Shown one piece after another: positions 18,654 through 26,088 of a stretch of DNA of 64,000 bases. Under the pieces are notes generated by a model, which did not search any database, was not told the DNA's origin, and was given only the letters and a program-made list of their open reading frames with translations. Both the position numbers and the translations under genes were made by a program. Origin of the DNA: Massilia frigida (GTDB lineage: Bacteria > Pseudomonadota > Gammaproteobacteria > Burkholderiales > Burkholderiaceae_D); contig NZ_WHJG01000016.1 in NCBI RefSeq assembly GCF_011682175.1, positions 62,001-126,000 on the forward strand. Direction: 5' to 3'. Position 1 is the first letter of the stretch. The number at the start of each line of letters is the position of its first letter.

Positions 18654-19502
18654 TCAGGGCAGGGCGAGCGTGGCTTCGGCCAGCACCGCGCCGCCGGCTT
18701 CGGCGCGCTCGCGAAAGCGCAGGTGCAGGGTGCCGCGCGTGAGCGTGACGCCGGGCGGCATGGTCAGGTTCAGGCTGGCCTTGCGCAGGGGATTGGGGGT
18801 GTAGATGGCCACGCCGGCGGCTTTGGCCAGCACGTGTTCGGTGCTGCCGCCCTGCGCCACGAAGGCAGCGCTGACGTCGCCGTACACCGAGCTGTCGCCG
18901 CTGCGCCCGATCTGGAACGAGAGCAGCGCGCCTGCGGGGCCGCGCTGGACGTCGAGCGCGCCCAGGGTCACGCTGGCGCCCTCGGTCTGGTGCCGCACGA
19001 TGACGGGAATCGAGGCGCCGATCAGGGTGTTGAGCACCACCCCGATCTGCTGCGCGCCCGCGCCTTGCTGTTCGACGCTGCTCGCGCCCGTGGTGTCGGC
19101 CAGTTTTTCGAAGTGCAGGTGCGAGCGGTATTCGCCCGGGGCCAGGCTGGCCGGCTTGCGCAGCATGACGCGCACCACCTGGGCGGCACCCGGCAGCAGG
19201 GTAACCTGGCGCGGCGAAAAACTGAGCATGGCGTCGGCGAAGCGGTCGTCCGGCCCGGCCGCGTCGGCGCCGGTGAATTCGCCGCTCTCGGTCATGCGCC
19301 GGTTGACCAGGCTGATACGGTAGGTGGCGGGGGTGCTGTCGCTGTTGATCAGTTCGACCTGGGCGGCGCGCTGGTTCTTGGTGAATACCACGCGGGTCGG
19401 GTTGAGCATCAGGCCGGCCAGCGCCTGCAAGGGCAGCGCCCCCGCCAGGATGGCTGCCAGGAACAGGCGCGCGGCGCGCGCAAGGGAGAAGGTGGAGTGC
19501 AT
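18654..19502 (-). CDS. Fimbrial-type periplasmic chaperone
   Basis: This 282-residue protein has a signal peptide (SLARAARLFLAAILAGALPLQALA). Its PapD-like N-terminal domain contains GLMLNPTRVVFTKNQRAAQVELINSD and later SPRQVTLLPGAAQVVRVMLRKP, the G1/F1 strand pattern that donates a strand to subunits. The C-terminal region is longer than in PapD. The ATG at 19502 has GAGG nine bases upstream; longer versions have no signal peptide. It sits between the DUF4402 subunits and the usher-like protein, as expected for a chaperone–usher assembly line. Confidence 0.82.
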   Translation of the reverse strand: MHSTFSLARAARLFLAAILAGALPLQALAGLMLNPTRVVFTKNQRAAQVELINSDSTPATYRISLVNRRMTESGEFTGADAAGPDDRFADAMLSFSPRQVTLLPGAAQVVRVMLRKPASLAPGEYRSHLHFEKLADTTGASSVEQQGAGAQQIGVVLNTLIGASIPVIVRHQTEGASVTLGALDVQRGPAGALLSFQIGRSGDSSVYGDVSAAFVAQGGSTEHVLAKAAGVAIYTPNPLRKASLNLTMPPGVTLTRGTLHLRFRERAEAGGAVLAEATLALP

Positions 19503-19527
19503 AGGGGCCTCGCGGGACGGTGATCGG

Positions 19528-20037
19528 CTATTGATATTCGATGGTGATGGGGAAGGTGCCACTGTAGTTGCCGGGTCGCTGGCCGGGCGCGACTTGCAAG
19601 GTGGCGCCCACCGCAAGCAGCTGGGTGCCGCCGGAGAGCATGCCGGCGCCGGCCGGGACGCTGACGAAGTCGCTCAGGGCCATGCTCGCGGCGCCGTCGC
19701 TGATGAGGGCGCCGGCCGGCAGGCTGATGATGTAGACCAGGTTGGCGTTGGCAGGTTTCTTGTCGCTGATGGTGAACCTGGCCGGCGCGCCGGCCGATGC
19801 CAGCAGCACCACGCCGCCGGCCGCGGAACGCGCGCCGCCCGTGCCGACATGGACGCTGCCGGCGGCGATCGCGGCGAAGCGGCCGAAGGCGAGCTCGCCG
19901 GCGGCCACCACGTTCAACTGGGCGCGCGCCGGCGTGGCTGCCAGCAGGCAGGCAGCCACGCCGAGCGTAGCGGTGCGCCACAACAGGCGCACGCACCGGC
20001 GGCGCGCGTCAGTTGTATTCAACGGTGGCGATGACAT
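19528..20037 (-). CDS. DUF4402 domain protein, second (probably minor) fibre subunit
   Basis: This protein of up to 169 residues has a signal peptide ending TLGVAACLLAATPARAQ. A DUF4402 domain follows, from LNVVAAGELAFGRFAAIAAGSV to the closing LQVAPGQRPGNYSGTFPITIEYQ. That last strand matches the end of the first subunit. The ATG at 20037 overlaps the upstream gene by 29 bp. A GTG at 19992, just after the upstream stop, would give a shorter, cleaner signal peptide, so the start is uncertain. Without an initiator pilin fold check, its role as tip or minor subunit is inference. Confidence 0.75.
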   Translation of the reverse strand: MSSPPLNTTDARRRCVRLLWRTATLGVAACLLAATPARAQLNVVAAGELAFGRFAAIAAGSVHVGTGGARSAAGGVVLLASAGAPARFTISDKKPANANLVYIISLPAGALISDGAASMALSDFVSVPAGAGMLSGGTQLLAVGATLQVAPGQRPGNYSGTFPITIEYQ

Positions 20038-20560
20038 TGCCGGCGTAGGTGCCAGGAGCCTGGTTGGCGGCCACGGTCAGGGTGCCGCCCACGTACAGCG
20101 ACTGGGTGCCGCCGGCCGAGAGGGTGCCGGTGGCGGCATCGCCCGAGGTGGCGTTGGCGCCGGTCAGGTCGCTGAATTTGGCCAGGGCCATGGTTTCGCC
20201 GCCGCCGCCGCTGTTGGTCAGCAGTGCCGTGCCCGAGTGGGTGATGGCGTAGGTGCTGCCCGGCTCGCCCGTGATGTCGAACTTGGCCGCCGAGGTGGGC
20301 GAGGCGCCCATCGCCACCACGCCGCTGACGGCGCGCACGCCGCTGGTGCTGACGGTGATGGTGCCGCCGGCCGCGGCGGCAAAGGTGCCGAACGCCAGGT
20401 TGGTGCCGACCACGACGGCGATCGGGGTGACCACGGTGCCGCCGGCGGTGGCCGTCGCTTGCGCGGCGAACGCCGGTGCGCCCAGGCCCAGGCCGGCGGC
20501 GATGACGGCGAGTATGGCCAGGGTGGACAGGGTGCGCTGCTGATTGATCGTTGTGTTCAT
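20009..20560 (-). CDS. DUF4402 domain protein, probable major fibre subunit
   Basis: This 183-residue secreted protein has a signal peptide (TLSTLAILAVIAAGLGLGAPAFAAQ) and a DUF4402 domain very rich in Ala, Gly and Thr. It begins VVTPIAVVVGTNLAFGTFAAAAGG and ends LTVAANQAPGTYAGNVIATVEYN. DUF4402 proteins occur as subunits of non-classical chaperone–usher fibres. AAGGAG lies eight bases before the ATG at 20560. It is the first gene of the unit, which fits the most abundant product. The low-complexity, lysine-poor composition suits a packed structural subunit. Confidence 0.8.
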   Translation of the reverse strand: MNTTINQQRTLSTLAILAVIAAGLGLGAPAFAAQATATAGGTVVTPIAVVVGTNLAFGTFAAAAGGTITVSTSGVRAVSGVVAMGASPTSAAKFDITGEPGSTYAITHSGTALLTNSGGGGETMALAKFSDLTGANATSGDAATGTLSAGGTQSLYVGGTLTVAANQAPGTYAGNVIATVEYN

Positions 20561-20934
20561 TCCAGCTCCTTGGTTTCTTCGGTTGGGTTTTTTTCTTTGC
20601 AGAAGCTCTTTCTGCAAGGGAATAGTACCTGCGATTTTTCATCGGAAAACCGCGTCCGCCGCGCCTTCCGGCAAAGCTTGATATGTATCTAAAGAGGGTG
20701 GCGGATTGGCGTCGGGATGTTGCGCTATTGCCGCGCCGTGGTGGCGTGCCTGGGGTTCAGCGGGCGGCTTGGAGCAACGTTGGCGGGTGTGCTATCTTCC
20801 GTTCCGGAAAACGCACGGAGCGGCGCCCAAAGTGGCGTTCGTCGGCGCCGGCGCGGTTTCGTCGGATCCGCTCCCGCCCGGCACGGGCCGCTTGCTATAG
20901 TCATTTCCACCCCTCCCTGACTGGATTGCCGACC
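20561..20934. other. Divergent control region between the fibre operon and the LytS-type kinase
   Basis: These 374 bp carry no recognisable gene. On the fibre-operon side lies the dyad TTGCAGAA-N5-TTCTGCAA at 20597–20617, 37 bp upstream of the first DUF4402 start, which could be an operator or a leader hairpin. A short AT-richer stretch near 20620–20700 probably holds promoters. Because the adjacent pair encodes a LytTR regulator, this interval is a natural target for it, but I could not identify a confident LytTR direct repeat. Confidence 0.5.
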
Positions 20935-22209
20935 ATGACAAGTTTCTTTTTTATCTTCCGGATCACCCTGGCGTGGGCCATCGTGGCCACGGCGCTGGCG
21001 ATTACCGTGGCGCAAACGCTGCTCAGCGAGCGCGATAGCGGTGGCGGCCTGTTGCTGCTGGTGCTGGGCGTGATGGCGTTTGCCGCCGTGACCGCGTTTT
21101 CGCACGTGCGCCGGGTGCGCCTGCTCACGGGCGAGGTCGACCGCGCCACCCTGGCTTGCCGCCAGCGGCGCCAGATCGAGGTGCCGTTCGAGGCCGGCGA
21201 GACGTTCGACATCATCGACGCCGCCATCCGCGAACTGCCCGGCGCCGGCCAGGTCGACAGCGCGCGCGACAGCCTGCAGGTGCGCGCCAGGATCGGCTCG
21301 GTGCCGCCCTACAGCGGCGGCGCGGCGTGGCTGTTTACGGGCCACGCCAGCCCGGGCGGCAACCAGATCATCGTGACCGTCACCCCGAATGGCGATGCCG
21401 GCAGCGTCACCCTGATCTGCGAGCCGGAACGCGGGGCCTGGACCGACTGGTTCCTGGTCGATGCCGGCGGCAACCTGGAAAACGCCGATGCCATCGGCCG
21501 CGCCGTGGCGCGCCGGGTGGCCGAGCGGCGCCGCGGCGAGCAGGCGGCGGCGATCCAGACGGCGACCGAAAAGGAACTGACCGTCGCCAAGCTGAGCTTG
21601 CTGCATGCGCAGGTCGAACCGCATTTCCTGTATAACACCCTGGCCAGCGCGCAATTGCTGACCCGCAGCGATCCGGCCCGCGCCGACGAGATGCTGGGCA
21701 ACCTGATTTCTTACCTGCGCAACTCGCTGCCGCGCACCGACGATGCGCTCTCGACCCTGGGCCAGGAGCTGGAACGCGCCAGGGCTTACCTGGACATCCT
21801 GGTGATCCGCATGGGGCCGCGCCTGCGCCTGCAAGTCGACGTGGCGGCGCAACTGCATGGGGCGCCGTTTCCCGCGATGATGCTGCAAACCCTGGTCGAA
21901 AACGCCATCAAGCACGGGCTGGAGCCGAAACCGGGCGGCGGCACGGTGTGGATCATCGCGCGCGTGCACGAGGGCGCGCTGGCGTTGACGGTGGCCGACG
22001 ATGGACGCGGCTTTTCGGCCGAAGGGGGCGGTACCGGCATCGGCTTGCGCAATGTGCGCGAACGGCTGCGCCTGGCGTACGGCGGCGCTGCGGGGTTTGC
22101 CATCGTGTCCAACTATCCGTGCGGGGTGGCGGCCACGATCAGCGTGCCGTATCCGGCCGCGGCAACGGCAACGGCAACGGCGCTGGCGGAGGCGCGGCGT
22201 GATGGTTGA
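20935..22209 (+). CDS. LytS/AlgZ-type sensor histidine kinase
   Basis: This 424-residue kinase starts with two membrane segments (FRITLAWAIVATALAITVAQ near 8–27 and GLLLLVLGVMAFAAVTAF near 38–55). A cytoplasmic linker follows, then the His_kinase domain with HAQVEPHFLYNTLASAQLL (His near residue 230) and an HATPase with LVENAIKHGLEP, DDGRGFS and GTGIGLRNVRERL. This H-box is that of the LytS/YehU/AlgZ group. Its 3' end overlaps the response regulator by eight bases, so the two form a coupled two-component pair. The frame is open upstream, but only this ATG gives the membrane N-terminus. Confidence 0.9.
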   Translation: MTSFFFIFRITLAWAIVATALAITVAQTLLSERDSGGGLLLLVLGVMAFAAVTAFSHVRRVRLLTGEVDRATLACRQRRQIEVPFEAGETFDIIDAAIRELPGAGQVDSARDSLQVRARIGSVPPYSGGAAWLFTGHASPGGNQIIVTVTPNGDAGSVTLICEPERGAWTDWFLVDAGGNLENADAIGRAVARRVAERRRGEQAAAIQTATEKELTVAKLSLLHAQVEPHFLYNTLASAQLLTRSDPARADEMLGNLISYLRNSLPRTDDALSTLGQELERARAYLDILVIRMGPRLRLQVDVAAQLHGAPFPAMMLQTLVENAIKHGLEPKPGGGTVWIIARVHEGALALTVADDGRGFSAEGGGTGIGLRNVRERLRLAYGGAAGFAIVSNYPCGVAATISVPYPAAATATATALAEARRDG

Positions 22210-22972
22210 TTGCATCATTGCCGAAGACGAGCTGCTGTTGCGCGATGCGCTGGTGCAGCAGCTGGCCGGGGCCTGGCCGGAGTTGCGCATCGTGGCCGCC
22301 TGCGACGATGGCGGCAGCGCGCTCGAAGCGCTGGCCGCGCACCAGCCGCAGGTGGCGTTCCTGGATATCCGCATGCCGGGACTGAGCGGGCTGGAAGTGG
22401 CCGGCGCGCTGGCCGAGGTCAGTCCGCGTACCCAGGTCGTGTTCGTGACCGCCTACGACCAGTACGCGATCGATGCCTTCGAGCGCGGCGCGCTCGACTA
22501 CCTGCTCAAGCCGGTGGCGCCGGCGCGCCTGGCCGCCACGGTGCAGCGGGTCAAGGCGCGCCTGGCCAGCGGCACGGCGGACGCCGGCGTGCTGGCGGCC
22601 TTGCTGCGCCAGCTGGGACGCGAGCTGGCGCCGCCGGCCAGGCCGGAACCGCTGGTCTGGCTGACCGCCAGCGCGGGCGCCGAAACGCGCTTGATCATGG
22701 TCGAGGATGTCGCCTATTTTCAGGCCGACAGCAAGTACACGGTGGTGATGACGGCCCAGGGCGAGGCGCTGCTGCGCAAACCGATCCGCGAACTGCTCGA
22801 CGTGCTCGATCCGGCCATGTTCCGCCAGATCCATCGCTCGACCATCGTCAACCTCAAGGCGATCGCCTCGGTGGCGCGCGACGAGAGCGGGCGCGGGGTG
22901 GTGCGCCTGCGCACCCGGCCCGAGACGCTGGCCGTGAGCCAGCCGTTCATGGCCTTGTTCCGGGCCATGTGA
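22202..22972 (+). CDS. LytTR-family response regulator
   Basis: This 256-residue regulator has a receiver domain (residues 1–120) with the acidic pair ED, phospho-acceptor Asp55 in FLDIRMPG and Lys in LKPVAP. The C-terminal LytTR DNA-binding domain contains YFQADSKYTVVMTAQGEALLRKPI and FRQIHRSTIVNLKAI. It is encoded with the LytS-type kinase and overlaps it by eight bases. LytTR regulators often control extracellular fibres, polysaccharide or motility genes, which makes the divergent DUF4402 operon a plausible target. Confidence 0.92.
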   Translation: MVDCIIAEDELLLRDALVQQLAGAWPELRIVAACDDGGSALEALAAHQPQVAFLDIRMPGLSGLEVAGALAEVSPRTQVVFVTAYDQYAIDAFERGALDYLLKPVAPARLAATVQRVKARLASGTADAGVLAALLRQLGRELAPPARPEPLVWLTASAGAETRLIMVEDVAYFQADSKYTVVMTAQGEALLRKPIRELLDVLDPAMFRQIHRSTIVNLKAIASVARDESGRGVVRLRTRPETLAVSQPFMALFRAM

Positions 22973-23106
22973 GGCAGCCTGTGTGCGCTGGCGTACCGAC
23001 TTGGCTATTGCTTTTGTTAAACTAATGGATGTGAGTGGCAAGGCGCGTGGCGCCGGCGGCTGACGGCGCGCCTGCCGGGCGCGTTGACTTTCTTTGTGAG
23101 GCAACC

Positions 23107-23595
23107 ATGAAAAGCGTAATCATCGCCGCCGTCCTGCTGGGCGCGAGTTTGTCCGGGCAGGCCCAGACCAATGTCAGCATCAATATCGGGCAGCCGGGGT
23201 TTTACGGACGCATCGAGCTTGGCGATTTCGGCCGGCCGCCGGTCGTCTATACGCAGCCGGTGGTGATCGAACGCTATGCGCGCGTGGCGCCGGAGCCGCT
23301 GTATCTGCGGGTGCCGCCAGGGCACATGAAAAAGTGGAGCAAGCATTGCGCGCGCTACGACGCCTGCGGGCGCCAGGTGTATTTCGTGCGTGACGACTGG
23401 TACACCAATACCTATGCGCCGCGCTACCGCGAGATGCGCGGCGGCGGACGCGACCGGGACCATGGACGCGGCCGCGATGATGGCTACGATCGCCATGACC
23501 GCAAGGAGCGTGACCGGGATCATGGACGCGGTCATGGCAACGGTCACGGCAACGGAAATGGCCATGGCAACGGTCACGGCCGCGATAAGAACTAG
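23107..23595 (+). CDS. Secreted protein with histidine/glycine-rich repeat tail, function unknown
   Basis: This 162-residue protein has a signal peptide (MKSVIIAAVLLGASLSGQAQ) and a globular middle with a Cys pair (KHCARYDACGRQVYFVRDDWY). Its last ~45 residues are highly charged and repetitive, moving from RDRDHGRGRDD to HGNGHGNGNGHGNGHG. GAGG lies nine bases before the ATG. The DNA of the tail is itself repetitive (CATGGCAACGGTCACGG-like units, 23520–23585), so it may vary in length between strains. The histidine density suggests divalent-metal binding, which is inference only. Confidence 0.75.
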   Translation: MKSVIIAAVLLGASLSGQAQTNVSINIGQPGFYGRIELGDFGRPPVVYTQPVVIERYARVAPEPLYLRVPPGHMKKWSKHCARYDACGRQVYFVRDDWYTNTYAPRYREMRGGGRDRDHGRGRDDGYDRHDRKERDRDHGRGHGNGHGNGNGHGNGHGRDKN

Positions 23596-23828
23596 CGCCC
23601 CCGCTTGCCCGGGACCTCCACATCGTCGTTGCTGCCACTGGCAGAAACGACTCCCCGCGAAGGCGGGACCCAATGCCGAGCCTTAGCCCGCGGCTGGGCA
23701 GGCAGCCCGGGTCGCCCGCCTGCGCGCCGCCGACGCTACTCAAGCCGCGGGCGTCCACCGGTACAGCGTGGGCGCGATTTCCCGGAACGCAGTAGACTGG
23801 CGTTGTCAAATAATTCAGGGAGATACTT

Positions 23829-25127
23829 TTGCGCGGCGAAATTGTGATTGTCGGTGGTGGAGCTGGCGGGCTGGAGCTGGCTAGCAAATTGGGCCGCAAG
23901 CTGGGTCCGTCCAAGGTGTTTCTCGTCGATAGCCGCTTGTCGCACATCTGGAAACCCTCCCTGCACGAAGTTGCCGCCGGCACGCTCGACATCCACCAGG
24001 AAGGCTTGTCCTACCAAATGCTGGCCCACGATAACGGTTTCAGCTTCGTGTACGGCGCCCTGACCGGGCTCGATGCCGCCGCCAGGCGCCTGACCATCGG
24101 CCCCATCCGCACGTCCCAGGACGAGGAAGTGCTGCCCGAGCGCACCCTCGAATTCGGTTCGCTGGTGATTGCCGTCGGCAGCACGTCCAACTATTTCGGC
24201 GTGCCTGGCGCCAAGGAATACACGATTTCCCTGAACGCGACCGAAGACGCCGAGCGCTTCCGCCTGCAACTGTTGAAACTGCTGGCCCGGGCCGATGCGC
24301 GCAAGGCGGTCGAGCCCGGCGCCGGGGTCGATATCGTCATCATCGGCGGCGGCGCCACCGGGGTGGAACTGGCGGCCGAGCTGCGCGAGGCGAGCGCGGT
24401 GTACACCACCTATGGTTTCCAGCACCTCCAGCCGCGCCAGGATGTGCGCCTCACCTTGCTCGAAGGGGCACCGCGCATTCTCGCGCCGCTGCCCGAACGG
24501 GTTTCGGACGCGGCCCTCAAGCTGCTGCACGAACGCGGCATCAAGGTGGTCAACGAGTGCCGCGTGACCGCCATCGCGCCCGGCCAGGTGACCGACAAGA
24601 ACGGCAATGTTTACCCGTCCGACCTGTGTGTGTGGGCGGCCGGCATCCGCGCGCCCGAATTCCTGGCCACGCTCGGCTTGCCGCTGGCCAAGGGCGGCCA
24701 GATCGAGGTCGACGGCTTCCTGCGCGTGAAAGATGCTTCCGGCATCTACGCCATGGGCGATTGCGCCGCCTGCACCGACGCCGCAGGCAAGATGGTGCCG
24801 CCGCGCGCCCAGGCCGCGCACCAGCAGGCCGATTACCTGCTTGCCACCTTCCTGCGCCAGCAGGCTGGCAAGGCGGCGCAAAGCAAGCCCTACGAATACA
24901 AGGATTACGGTTCGCTGGTGTCGTTCGGCCAGACCACCACCGTGGGCAGCCTGATGGGTTCGCTAAAGGGCTTGAGCTGGTTCGTCGAAGGCTTTTTTGC
25001 GCGCATGATGTATGTCAGCCTGCACCTGATGCATCACGCGGCCGTGCTCGGTCACGTGCGGACCGGGGTGCTGGCGCTGGCGCGCTTCCTGATCAAGCGC
25101 AGCACGCCCCAGGTGAAGCTGCACTGA
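23829..25127 (+). CDS. NAD(P)/FAD-dependent oxidoreductase, type II NADH dehydrogenase-like
   Basis: This 432-residue flavoprotein has the FAD-binding GGGAGGLELASKLGRKLG at its N-terminus. A second dinucleotide fold follows, with IIGGGATGVELAAELRE near residue 175, and GDCAACTDAAG near 313 closes the FAD site. The C-terminal part ends with a hydrophobic/aromatic stretch (SWFVEGFFARMMYVSLHLMHHAAVLG) used by NDH-2 enzymes for membrane attachment. It would oxidise NADH and reduce quinone without proton pumping. Initiation is at TTG with GGGAG about eight bases upstream. Confidence 0.87.
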   Translation: MRGEIVIVGGGAGGLELASKLGRKLGPSKVFLVDSRLSHIWKPSLHEVAAGTLDIHQEGLSYQMLAHDNGFSFVYGALTGLDAAARRLTIGPIRTSQDEEVLPERTLEFGSLVIAVGSTSNYFGVPGAKEYTISLNATEDAERFRLQLLKLLARADARKAVEPGAGVDIVIIGGGATGVELAAELREASAVYTTYGFQHLQPRQDVRLTLLEGAPRILAPLPERVSDAALKLLHERGIKVVNECRVTAIAPGQVTDKNGNVYPSDLCVWAAGIRAPEFLATLGLPLAKGGQIEVDGFLRVKDASGIYAMGDCAACTDAAGKMVPPRAQAAHQQADYLLATFLRQQAGKAAQSKPYEYKDYGSLVSFGQTTTVGSLMGSLKGLSWFVEGFFARMMYVSLHLMHHAAVLGHVRTGVLALARFLIKRSTPQVKLH

Positions 25128-25240
25128 CGCGCACGTGCTCCAAGGCTATTTCTTCGCCCAAGACCGCGCTCAGGATGGCAGCGCCGTTGCGCAACCGCAG
25201 ACCTGGCTGATGCCAGGATGGCAAGGCTTGCGCCAGCGGC

Positions 25241-25975
25241 TTAGTCGCTGGGCGCCGCCTGCGCCGCCGGCACCTTGGGCAGGGTCAGGATCATGACGGT
25301 GCCGCGCTGGCCGGCCGGCATCACCGACAGGGCGCCGCCAAGGTAGCGCGCGCGCTCGCGCAGCAGGCGCAGGCCGTGGCAGCCGGACGACGCAGCGGAG
25401 CGCTCGCCCAGTCCCACGCCATTGTCGCGCACCGTGAGCATGCGCTCGTCGCCGCCATCGTCCAGAATCACATCGATTTCAGTCGCCCCGGCATGCGCGG
25501 CGATATTGCGTAAACCTTCTTCCAGCGCGCGCAGCAATGCCACCCCGTGTTCGCGCGGATAGCTTTCATCCTCGTCGGGCAGGCTGCAGCGCGCCACCAG
25601 ATGGTGCTGTTTGCCAAAGTCGCTGACCAGCTCGGCGATGGCTGATTTGATGCCGAGAAACTCCAGCTTGTCGTTCCACAGCGACAGCTGCATGTCGCGG
25701 TTGGTGTTGATGATGGTCATCAGCAACTGTTTCATCTGGGCGGTGCGCTCTTGCAGCGCCTTTTCCTTGGGCAGTTGCTGGGTCAGCAGGGCCAGGTGCA
25801 TGGTCAGGGCCGTCATCGACGAGCCGAGGCTGTCGTGCAGCTTGCGCGCCAGCAAGCGCCGCTCGTCATCCCGGCAAGTCGTCAGATGGCCGAGCAGTTC
25901 GCTCAGGTCGGCATTGCGTTCGGCAAGCTGGCGGTCCGGGTCGGCGTCATGCGGAGGGGAGGGCGGTAAGCTCAT
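25241..25975 (-). CDS. Soluble HisKA_3-type sensor histidine kinase
   Basis: This 244-residue protein has no membrane segment. Residues 35–60 (DDERRLLARKLHDSLGSSMTAL) form a HisKA_3 dimerisation/phospho-acceptor helix of the NarX/DegS type. A degenerate ATP-binding domain follows: EEGLRNIAAHAGATEI, RDNGVGLG and GLRLLRERARYLGG. It lacks a sensor domain, and no cognate NarL-type regulator is adjacent, so the signal must come through a partner. The hybrid kinase upstream on the same strand (26089–27708) is a candidate partner because only a GC hairpin separates them. Confidence 0.82.
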   Translation of the reverse strand: MSLPPSPPHDADPDRQLAERNADLSELLGHLTTCRDDERRLLARKLHDSLGSSMTALTMHLALLTQQLPKEKALQERTAQMKQLLMTIINTNRDMQLSLWNDKLEFLGIKSAIAELVSDFGKQHHLVARCSLPDEDESYPREHGVALLRALEEGLRNIAAHAGATEIDVILDDGGDERMLTVRDNGVGLGERSAASSGCHGLRLLRERARYLGGALSVMPAGQRGTVMILTLPKVPAAQAAPSD

Positions 25976-26030
25976 GCTGGACTCTTAGAATGTTTCCCAA
26001 ATCATACAACAGCTTGCGCGCGCCTGTCGC

Positions 26031-26072
26031 GGCGCAGGCGCGCATGGCGCAGCGGCCATGCGCGCCTGCGCC
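26031..26072. terminator. Perfect 18-bp GC-rich hairpin between two kinase genes
   Basis: GGCGCAGGCGCGCATGGC (26031–26048) is the exact reverse complement of 26055–26072, with loop GCAGCG. It begins 17 bp past the stop of the minus-strand hybrid kinase. There is no T-tract, so it is not a standard intrinsic terminator. It may protect the 3' end, attenuate read-through into the downstream small kinase, or be a repeated extragenic palindrome. Confidence 0.6.
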
Positions 26073-26088
26073 GGTGGCCGGGCCGGGC

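Noticed and set aside
16047-19523. A 1158-codon open frame on the plus strand opposite the usher and chaperone.
   Set aside because: Its translation is repetitive Gln/Ala/Arg/His without domains, while the minus strand has clear signal peptides, domains and operon structure.
23650-23670. CCCGC-GAAG-GCGGG hairpin as terminator of the 23107 gene.
   Set aside because: The stem is short and there is no T-tract, so I do not claim it as an intrinsic terminator.
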